This document shows, one piece after another, positions 1 to 64,000 of a stretch of 64,000 bases of DNA (position 1 is its first letter; each line of letters starts with the position of its first letter). The DNA comes from Brienomyrus brachyistius. Taxonomy: Eukaryota > Chordata > Actinopteri > Osteoglossiformes > Mormyridae. The stretch covers positions 27,954,474-28,018,473 of the forward strand of contig NC_064540.1 of NCBI RefSeq assembly GCF_023856365.1, given 5' to 3'. Under the pieces are notes generated by a model. The model searched no databases and was not told the origin of the DNA. It was given only the letters and a program-made list of their open reading frames with translations. The position numbers and the translations under genes are program-made.

Positions 1-31
1 AAGCATAAAATAAAAAAGGTCATTTCCTCAC

Positions 32-95
32 CTTGCTGTCTTCTCCGCGTTTGACTCCCCTCCTGGGTTTATATACGTACATGGGGAAATCCAAT
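32..95 (-). CDS. bhlhe40: bhlhe40 coding exon 2 (partial gene)
   Basis: Second coding exon of the bHLH-Orange repressor DEC1. It reads LDFPMYVYKPRRGVKRGEDS plus K, matching the KSRRGIKRSEDSK segment just ahead of the basic helix-loop-helix in BHLHE40. The acceptor is TTTTAG, the donor is GTGAGG, and the exon is 64 bp: one base of a split Gly codon plus 21 codons. The bHLH and Orange domains lie off the left edge; bases 1-31 are the start of intron 2. Confidence 0.88.
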
Positions 96-209
96 CTAAA
101 AGGCACGGGACATGTCCGTCAGCAGACAGCACACGTACACATCTCCACTGCGCGAAAAAGCTCCGGTGATAGTACAAAAGCAGCAAATCCATGGCAGATT
201 TTCACTTAC

Positions 210-286
210 CCTTGCATGTCACTCATTTCCATCGGAGGGTGTTTTGCTACACATGGAGGCGGCTGTGCGCTTGTAATCCTTTCCAT
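210..286 (-). CDS. bhlhe40: bhlhe40 coding exon 1 with start codon
   Basis: First coding exon of bhlhe40 (DEC1/Stra13), a nuclear bHLH-Orange transcriptional repressor that binds E-boxes and acts in the circadian clock, hypoxia response and differentiation. The ATG is at 284-286 in a fair context (G at -3, G at +4). The peptide MERITSAQPPPCVAKHPP followed by MEMSDMQ matches the family N-terminus MERIPSAQPPP and not that of BHLHE41. The donor is GTAAGTG; the exon ends in GG and is completed by the first base of exon 2 across a 114-bp intron. Same strand as itpr1, as in human. Confidence 0.92.
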
Positions 287-480
287 CTCGCTTACTTTTT
301 AAAAGCGAAATCAGAATAAAGCTAAACAGCTGACTTCACTGCGTATTTAAGCTTATCCGCATGGAACCGTGAGAAATATGATATTCTTGTCCTAAACTGT
401 AGATATTTCAGATATCACCGCAAATGCGTCGATATTTGATTCAGTGATCTTCTGCGCTTTTTACTTTTTTTGCTTATAAT
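287..480 (-). promoter_or_regulatory. bhlhe40: bhlhe40 5'UTR and core promoter region (candidate)
   Basis: Sequence directly upstream of the bhlhe40 start codon. Two TATA-like words lie on the minus strand: TTAAATAC near 346-353 and ATTATAAGC near 473-481. Either would give a short 5'UTR (tens to about 160 nt). The transcription start cannot be fixed from sequence alone. Confidence 0.4.
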
Positions 481-664
481 TGAATGCAGCTGATGATAAT
501 GGTGGCGGCAGTGATGTTGTCAATTTGCTATCCGAGCGTAATCGGCGGTAGTTTTGAAGCTGCAGCCTTCGTTAAATGCACGAGTGTGGGAGGACGACGC
601 TACGTATTAAATAAAGCCTGTGACTGTAGACACGTCCCTGGCTCAGGAACTGGCCTGCCTTCGT

Positions 665-681
665 CACATGAGCCTCACGTG
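665..681. promoter_or_regulatory. bhlhe40: Paired E-boxes upstream of bhlhe40
   Basis: A canonical CACGTG E-box is at 676-681 and a CACATG variant at 665-670, separated by five bases, about 390 bp upstream of the bhlhe40 ATG. Mammalian DEC1 promoters are driven by CLOCK:BMAL1 through CACGTG boxes, are autorepressed there, and respond to HIF-1 at ACGTG cores. Function here is inferred from position and motif. Confidence 0.5.
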
Positions 682-689
682 TTGGACAG

Positions 690-2400
690 CGCTTTGAACC
701 GGGGGAGGGGGGCGTGCAGCTCGAGGAGGAGCCGCAGGAGGAGGACCTGCCCCTCTCCGGCTTCGATCCGATGCCGCTTTGATGCCCCATACTCCGTGCA
801 CCGCCGCGCCGCAAAACGCTCCGTGTTCAGCCCGCAGTCTAAACTTTTTTTTCCCCAACCTGAATATATATTTATATTCTTCATTTAAAGTTAAACAATA
901 TTTTTCCAAAGTAGATATAATAGGAATAGAATGTTTAACAATATTGAAACAGGTTTATAAACATAATGCCAGGGTAAGTTAATGCCCATCTGCCTGTTTA
1001 AGTTTCCAGATAATTTGTCATTATAAATTTACACTACAATTAGTCCGCTAATAGTCCGCTTTCTGAACCGCCTTTTATGACCCACTGTTAATCGGCTGAG
1101 AAACCCGTGACATTCACACGAAGAAAGAACAGCATTAAGCATTTAATTATTACCGTACGATCCTGATTGTAATAATGCATAAACCACTGGAGAAGTGGAC
1201 AAGCAATTAACTTCAAGTAGCTTTCAAATCGTATGTTCAAACAATAGAACACACAATACTTACGTTCATTAAAACTGATGTTAAACAGCTAACTCGCGCA
1301 TTACTTTTTATTGCACAGAAGGTTACTGTTAGACGAACAGGCTGACAAGCTTTCTTTTTAATATAAAAGCCCTAAGGAATGCAGCCCGTTACACTTATCT
1401 AGTATTTAAAACCATACATTCATATAGACGGAGGTCTTGAGACCAAATTAGTAATATGATAATATTTATGATTCAGTATTTATGAAATGCAGAAGCTGGC
1501 CGGTTTTATGACGCGGTGTAAATGCCCTGTTATCAGTGTGCGGCACTGCGCAGTGCACCTGTCTGGCCGTGAGTCTGCGGTGTCAGTCACGGTGTCAGTC
1601 ACGCCGGCCCCCCTCCCGATCCGGATCCCCACTCCTGCTGAAAGCGCCCCATGGGGCAGATCCGATATTCCCGTAGCTCTCAGTCAAACTGCTTTGGATC
1701 GCTGCATCGGCGAAATAATGAAATAACCGTACGTAGCACGCACATACAGGAAAATCCCCGTGGATTAAATAATGCGGAAAACCGACTAATCCTGCGAATG
1801 TTATTGACACAAGAAACGAGCCTATTGCATTCGCTTCCCACGAAAGTTTTCACAATGTGCGGTTGTGAAATTGCATTAAATATTAATCAAAACTACAGAT
1901 TAACGGGCAAAGGGACAGGACGAGCTGCAGGTTTCCTTAATACCGGAGGTAGCCTACAGCAGGAAATAAAGTCGAACCTTTACCATGCACTCACTTCTCC
2001 GTGAATGACATAAAAGTGTAACTTGCTTTCGTTTAATTATGGCACATATTATGTCGACAGGCTGGTAAAACCGCAAGTCCTACATGCCTCTTGCTTTAAT
2101 ATTTTCAGAATCGTAACTTTTTGGTTAACGTGCTATAAGGCTATAGCGTGCTATAGGCTAGCCTGTTTGTTTTTTGCGGGGAATTTTATGGGTTACAAAG
2201 TACGTGCATTATTATTTAATTACATTAATAAATGAGGTTTTATTAACATTCGTTTCAGGACAATATATATAGGCCTAGTTCATTTCTACGGTTCACATAA
2301 ACCAAATAAAAAAATAGTCATTGTATTGACAGAAAGTGCATCGGGGTTTGCTAAAGCTTACAAACAATCATTATTTAATAGGTTATAATTTAAGAAATAT
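690..2400. other. bhlhe40 upstream region, no gene seen
   Basis: A GC-rich block at about 690-835 is followed by AT-rich sequence and a second GC-richer block at about 1500-1700. The second block contains a 12-bp direct repeat (GGTGTCAGTCAC at 1579-1590 and 1591-1602). No protein with family resemblance was found in any frame. Plausible cis-regulatory DNA for bhlhe40, which faces away from this side. Confidence 0.35.
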
Positions 2401-3544
2401 GTAGCGTTCATAATATTTTACAAGTAAAGATTATATATATATAAATCAATAAAACAAAACAAACCAACAAAAGAGGTTTAGTTCGCATAAAATAAATAAA
2501 TAAAATGATTGAATAACAAATAAACATTTTATTGGAACAGTCCCATATAAAAGGATTTTCTACAAAGATACAGTACGATTTAACGAAAAATTCTAAGATC
2601 AATTAAAATTATAAATAATAATTGTGGTTATTATTTACTCAAACGTTCAGGGAACATATTTGATTCCACAAATGAATCCTGTAATTATACAGTATCTAAA
2701 GGTCAGAGAGCATCGTTGCATTCACGTTTTCTGATGGCACGCATGAATACGATGTAGGTATAAACACAGTTAACTATAAACACACAGTGTTGCTTTATGT
2801 AATGATATACAGCGATTTTAGGTAAGTTTGACTTCCCTGGATCACATTAAGTGGAGGTTTCTAACATTTCTGTTCTGTAATTTCAACAGGTCACTAGAAG
2901 AGACAGAAGCACCATCATGTCTCTTTAGAGGTCGGGACGAAAACCAGTGACCCAGTGAGAAGAGAGGAAGACCTTAGCTTAAACGGAAACCCCCTTCAAT
3001 GTATTTTTGAGGTTTGTCGAGCCAGAGCATCAGGGAGCCATATATGTGGTTAAGGTTTGACTAAGCCTGCAGAATGTGTGGACGTGGGAGGCAGTATCAG
3101 TGCGTGAAATGACTGCAACTCCGGTACGGTGACTGACTGAATGTCATGCTCAGCATCATCTGGGAGACGAGCGGACAAACAAGATGTTTAAATGCACCGC
3201 ATTAAAAAGTCACTCATGCAGCCTGTGTGCAGGAACTGGCAATGCACGGGGTGGGGGGGGAAGGGGGGGGGAGAAAACATTCAGGTTATCTGAAAAGTTC
3301 AAACGGCTACACGAATTAGAGACTGAAAATGGAAATGGCAGATGCAGACAAAAGGGACACAGATAGAGAAATGCGACACAGACATCAGTAGGACCTGAGT
3401 ACTCGAACTTTGGTACTCGAACCTCAAGGTTCAAAAACAGTTTATTCCCTCAAACATTATGGCTATAAAAAAGTTGCTGATTTCACAGTATAAGTTAGCC
3501 GTTGAATAAACCGCTGCTTACTTGCACACCCCGTTTATCATCAT

Positions 3545-3735
3545 CACTGTCTGGGGTGCACCCTGGGCAGGATGCCAGTCCATCGTAGGCCACGTGCACT
3601 ATGGGTAGTTTAGACACTCCGTAACCTAATTGCATGGAGTTACTTCTTACACTTTATGAAAACTTCTACAGCAGAGTTGCTATTCAAATCCTGAACCGCA
3701 GAGCTGTGAGTCAGTCATGATGACCACTGAACCAT
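3545..3735 (-). repeat. Degenerate SINE/L2-tail type repeat
   Basis: Read on the minus strand it starts with a GGCAGCATGATGGTTCAGTGG-like head and ends in a segment about a one-line description of a 'dividing' tail (GACTGGCATCCTGCCCAGGG). Both ends occur in the fish SINE family that appears in better copies elsewhere in this window. Diverged, so family assignment is tentative. Confidence 0.45.
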
Positions 3736-4574
3736 CATGCTGCCCGTATTCTGTCTCTGCTTTATTGAAAAGAATAGTTATTTGAACACCAAAGTACCAT
3801 TATGTTGTGCAAAGAATACCATGGTCCACCGTGAGAAATTCACCCATGGGTACTTGGACCACATACCACCAGCTTCTCACCAGCTCAGCCCCGGTGTAGC
3901 CGATATGCCGAGATGTTGATAAACACAGAAGCATGTGTTCATGTGGGTTGCCGTGCGTGTAGCTTTTCTACTGTGGGGATTATGGGATGGTTGCCGGGCC
4001 CCCCGTCCCGGATGCTGCATATTGACATAATCATATCATCAGAGTCTTCATATTTCTGGCCTCACTTTTTGATAAAGCAGCTTATCCTAAGCTTAAGGAT
4101 CAGACTTTGTGAAAGTTCTTACTTCGTCACCTTGTGAAATTAACTGGCATGTCGCAGGTGTTCGGTAATACAGTCTTATGTGTGCAGATTAGTGCCTCTC
4201 CAGAGGAAAACAAAGAAAAACAGCTGAAAAAAATGGAAGAAAGAGGAGCTACATTGTAGCACTTGATAGGAAGAACCCAACATCTCATTCTTAACTGATT
4301 TCCTATCATGGTTCCATTATTGAAATAGTTACTATTTCCCTGAAGCACAAGCTATGATGCAGGAGACAGACACTCTGGCTGGGATGGCAGCCTATCAGAG
4401 GGACTATTGGACAGTTTTGCGATGCCTCATCACCTGACTACATGGTTTTGGATTGTCTGAGTAAATTTAAATGCATGTACAGGGGGAGACCATGCAAAGT
4501 GCATATGAGCCTAGACGGGGGTGTATATTAAATCCCTAAAACGGCAAGTCTAATAATAATTATGTTAGTGATTA

Positions 4575-4805
4575 ATTGTCGACACACCACAGCACACAGT
4601 GCACAACAACGAAATGTGTTCTCTGCATTTAACCCATATGTGACAATGTGACATAGCAGGAGGCAGCTAATTCAGCACCCAGAGAGCAGTGCTTGGGGGC
4701 GGTACCTTGCTCAGGGTACCTCAGTGGTGCCTTGCTGGTCAGGGATTCAAACCTGCAATTTTTCAATTACAAGTGCATTTCCCTAACCATTAAACCACCA
4801 CTGCC
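4575..4805 (-). repeat. tRNA-derived SINE-like element
   Basis: On the minus strand the head GGGCAGTGGTGGTTTAATGG is followed by a B-box-like AGGTTTGAATCCCTGACC. The body carries a GAGGTACCCTGAGCAAGGTACC-like motif, as in common teleost tRNA-derived repeats. It directly abuts the TA/GA microsatellite. Confidence 0.55.
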
Positions 4806-4823
4806 CATAATGATAATAATAAG

Positions 4824-4955
<132 letters not shown>

Positions 4956-6994
4956 TGATTATGTTATATATGAAGAAGACGAAAACACCAGCCATTAGAA
5001 AAAAGAAACTGTCTAAATAGCAAAAACACTGAAAACTGCTAGTTTTGTACAACAAAAAATAATAATTTCAAAATACATAATTTAATAATGACATAACTTA
5101 TTTTTCGGTCAGTGGACCCTGCTTCTGTTCCTTGTTTGCTCTATTGAAGACGGATTTTAGGTGAACAACCTCCAGTGCAGAGAAGCTGTAAATGTTATTT
5201 GTGCTTTGCGTCCACCAGTCACATGCTTCCAATGAAGGTCCATTTACCAGGAAGTGGTGAATGAATGAGCAACTTGTTGAACGAATGAATGCAGGAATAA
5301 CCAGAGCCTTTTATTACAGGCATGCGCAGCCATTAAATGGGGAAAAACTGCCCGAAGCTGAATCATTGCCTAAATTAATTTCAAAGGGTTGAAAGGTACA
5401 TCTGAATGGAGACAACAGCACATATGTCCTGAGCATGTAAAGCAGATGTGGGAGAAAAGACAAGAAAGATGCTGATGGGTGGTTTCCTTGTTCCATGAGG
5501 GAAGGGGGCATGTATGACTGTACTAATCAAATAATTTAAACTCAGGGTAATTTCTGAGTGGGGGGAGGAGTGGCCACATGTCTGTATTTAGCAGTGAGCT
5601 AAATGAAACAGCCAGCTGTGTGCTTTCTCAGTATCAGCCAACAGGGAAATGGGCCCTTTCTTCGACCATCGCTCAAAATACTTCACTGGAGCATCACTGA
5701 GAACTCTGCCCTACTTTTGGCTTTTCCTGACCCACTTGAGATACCTCAGATACACAAGGCACGTGCAGACAGCTTTGAAACATCAGTCACAGCTGGAGTG
5801 GGCTAATCACACCATAGAAGTATCACTTACTACTGTAGGAGGCTGATATCATGACTGGAAAACAATTTAATTTGATTAAATAAAGAGCCATGGATATATC
5901 CAAATGCAAATCCTTTAAGTTTAAGTTGAAGTTTGTGACAGTAACAAGTTTGGACTTGGAAAATGTATTTTTAATGATACAAAGTCAAAAATCCTCTTAC
6001 TCTTCATCAGCTCATGGTCAAGCTCATCCATGGTACATTGTCCTTGTTTAACTAAAAGTACTGATGTTGCACTGACTATTACTTTGACAAGACAGTGATT
6101 CATGGAGAAGCACTGAAATGTATCCTCCTTCAGTGGCCATAATGACTAATGCAAAAACCCAGGCCGGCATTAGGTGTTAGGTGACGTTACCAGAGGCCAT
6201 TACAGATGATAACCGTGAACCACCACCGACTCCAACAGCAGTGGCAGCAAATTCCGGCGCCATAATGACAAAAGAAGTTTCAAATGTTTTACTGTACAGT
6301 TTGAAATTGATTTATAATAATTCAGACGATACTCCAATTCCATACTACTACTTTTTATTTTCAGTAACACTTGTTTCAGATCCTATGATGTCTTTCTGTG
6401 AATGAAATTCCCTATACAAAAAAAAAATCATACTGAATAATACAACGGTCTGTGTCAAATGACCAAACCTAATGGAAATAGGGGTAAGCAGCAGCTTATT
6501 CCACAGGCAGGCAGAAAGTCCTCGCTTGCCTAGAGTTCTTAAAGAGGTGTCAGCCAGTGGGTAATGCGCTCCTCTAACTGGTGGATGCTGATTATTAGTG
6601 CATAAAAGAGCCTGCAATTTAGAATTAATTTTAATGAACAATCATCACAGCCTCAACATTCCTGAACTAATACAGTAAGTATTGGCCTACCCTGAAAACT
6701 ACTGTTCTAAAACAATATTTCCCAACAATATATATGAACATAAATATAATAGACAATTATACACAAATGGTGTTCCGAGTGACAGTCATTCATAGAAAAC
6801 AAAAACCTAGATGAACAGAAACCTCCAGACGAAACACAATTTATATTAATTCTTTGTGAATAATTTAGATAATAATTTTACTTCAAATAAAATAAATAAA
6901 ACCAGAAAGTCTTGCACATGCAGTATTATTGGTCCAATCCCTATCCTAAGTGGAAACGTAAGTCCTCTTATTTAAAACGTCTACCCACAAATAG

Positions 6995-7539
6995 TTTATT
7001 TTTCTTTAACTCATTAAGCAAAAAAGAAACAAGTTAACTTTTGGAGACTGATACCGTCCCTTTAAGACATAATTTACAGCTCAGATGTCATGGTCGTTGC
7101 ATAATAAAGTATTCATATTGCACATCATACAAAAATAAGACAAATACAGCTTGCTCTACTAGTAGTAAATACAAAAAGATTTTTCACCGCATCTCTCATT
7201 CCCTCACAGTCCAGTACAGCCCTGCTGCTGTGTTTCAAGTTCACCCAGTAAAGGCCATGAGATGAAAATTCACATGAGTTTATATAGAAAATGCGTGGCC
7301 CGTAGTCCTGTGCAGAGGAGAGGGGCGGCAGGGGGGTGTGAGCGAGGAATCCTTGGTACCTGTTTGGCTTAAAAGTGTCCTAAGGGCGAGTTTAGATAAA
7401 AGCTAAACACTCATCAAGTTGGCTCGGGATGTGACACCACATTTCCACTGGATCTGGACTCCTAAGCGAACGTAAAGCGGCTGTTGATGTGACTCTCCCC
7501 CTCCCTCCTCCCATCAGTTGTCAGTCAGTCGTCCTCTCC
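6995..7539 (-). other. itpr1: itpr1 3'UTR with candidate poly(A) signal
   Basis: The first AATAAA on the minus strand downstream of the itpr1 stop is at 6995-7000. It would give a 3'UTR of roughly 560 nt. Further AATAAA words lie at 6354-6359 and beyond, so longer 3'UTRs are possible. Confidence 0.4.
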
Positions 7540-62868
<55,329 letters not shown>

Positions 62869-64000
62869 CTGGGGGAACGCCAAATATAGACTGGGTCCAA
62901 AATACGAGCAACATGGAGATAAGGACACATTTAAAAAAAAAAAAGAGGGATGCCTTTTCTAGGTTTCCACAGAAGGTTCTTGCAAAGTAAATATGGCTGT
63001 AGTTAGAGAGCAGCAAACCAACCTTCTACACCAGTGGCCAAAAGCGTATGAAAACAATTTAATGGGAATAAGAGATTGGGTCAACTTTCCAGTAAGGAAT
63101 CAATCATATCATACATTCAGATGCTGAAAGGCGATTTCAGTTATGGTGCATGGCTGAACCCATGGATCCATAAAGCCTTAGCTTAAAAACAAAGATGCTC
63201 CGTGAGGCCATGGCCACCCTCCTATGCAGCAGTAACCATGCCAGCATATCAGCCATGTCTCCAACTGATGGTTGCTCATGTCCATCCAAAAGCATGAATG
63301 CAGGGTTGGTCATGGAGAGACAACCACATTACTGTTAGTCAAAGGACAAAAGGTGGCTGTGTGTGGTTCACATCCTCCAGCATCAATAAGCTATAAACAC
63401 CAAAACCTTGTCGATGCTGCCAAGGCGAACACAGAACCGGCCATCTCAGCTGGGAGTCCCACTCCTTAAACCACGTATGGGTGTTTCACATGGCCACTCA
63501 TGCTGTAACCTATCCCCACAGGAACCAGTCATCTCATCCGACCATAAAGTCCTTGAATGCCCACGACCACAGCTCACGATGCCGGAAATTCAGTGCCTGA
63601 AGCAAGTGAGCAACAGGAAAGCCGTGAAGCTCTCGCAGAAGAAGCCAGGGCCTCAGACGTGCTGAGTTCCTTGGAGTAACTGATCCAGCATCTCATTCAT
63701 TAGAGATACTGACAGCCGCCCCCCCCACCACCACAGCCCCCCACCGGAAAACACACTGCCAGGACTGCACTGCTATACTTTAAAAAACTTGGAGAATAAG
63801 ACCATTTGCCTTTTATTTACAGATATGACCATTGCCATGACACACCACAGAGCTAACAGGAGGGGAATTCCAGGCTCTGACGCACATCTACTGTATCTGC
63901 AAGCTAAAATTGGATGCAGACAAATTTGCTAATCTTGGCAGTTGGCCTTTAATTACAAAGAAAAGCGGATGCAGAGAAAGGAGGCTTTATGAAGCTAGTG
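62869..64000 (-). other. itpr1: itpr1 intron running off the right edge
   Basis: 1.1 kb with no frame matching the upstream MIR-domain exons, so the next 5' exon lies beyond the window. No repeat was recognised apart from a short C-run near 63719. Confidence 0.6.

Noticed and set aside
711..780. Plus-strand frame ending LEEEPQEEDLPLSGFDPMPL then a stop, resembling an acidic protein C-terminus
   Set aside because: It lies in the GC-rich promoter region of bhlhe40, on the opposite strand. No upstream exon or family match supports it.
63408..63665. 85-codon plus-strand ORF near the right edge
   Set aside because: No recognisable family, and it lies within an itpr1 intron on the opposite strand.

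Overview
The window is animal nuclear DNA, most likely from a ray-finned fish. The genes are split by GT-AG introns, and the repeats are of fish type: a CR1-like LINE, SINEs with an L2-type tail, palindromic MITEs and long dinucleotide runs. The repeat tails fit a non-cyprinid fish, but the sequence does not settle the species.

Almost the whole window is one gene read on the minus strand: itpr1, the type 1 inositol 1,4,5-trisphosphate (IP3) receptor, an IP3-gated calcium-release channel of the endoplasmic reticulum. I placed 47 coding exons (about 2,333 codons) with matching reading phases at every junction. They run from the end of the second beta-trefoil of the IP3-binding core (62868) to the stop codon (7540). 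About 415 N-terminal codons lie beyond the right edge. One further, less certain exon (45636-45671) matches the position of the neuronal SII-A insert. Order along the transcript: IP3-core helices (61.2-62.9 kb), armadillo/RIH solenoid (46.7-61.0 kb), the SII and PKA-site region (37-46 kb), the second RIH region (25-28.4 kb), the six-helix channel with GGGVGD filter (14.5-22.3 kb), the zinc-finger linker and C-terminal coiled coil (7.5-13.6 kb). The C-terminal end, closing in NPQQPA, identifies the paralogue as type 1.

At the left edge, also on the minus strand, are the first two coding exons of bhlhe40 (DEC1), a bHLH-Orange circadian and hypoxia repressor. Its start codon is at 284-286. ITPR1 and BHLHE40 are neighbours in the same orientation in human, so this is conserved synteny. 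The 7.2 kb between them holds the bhlhe40 promoter region, with a CACGTG E-box at 676, the itpr1 3'UTR and a few old repeats.

The introns carry a 29-bp minisatellite of about 36 copies (8.2-9.3 kb) that is open in all three plus frames, a decayed CR1-like reverse transcriptase (48.4-49.9 kb), a second fragment of the same family (13.8-14.0 kb), SINE copies, palindromic MITEs, many poly-G/C runs, and a CpG-rich block in the largest intron (31.7-33.8 kb). I found no prokaryotic, viral or novel multi-gene system.
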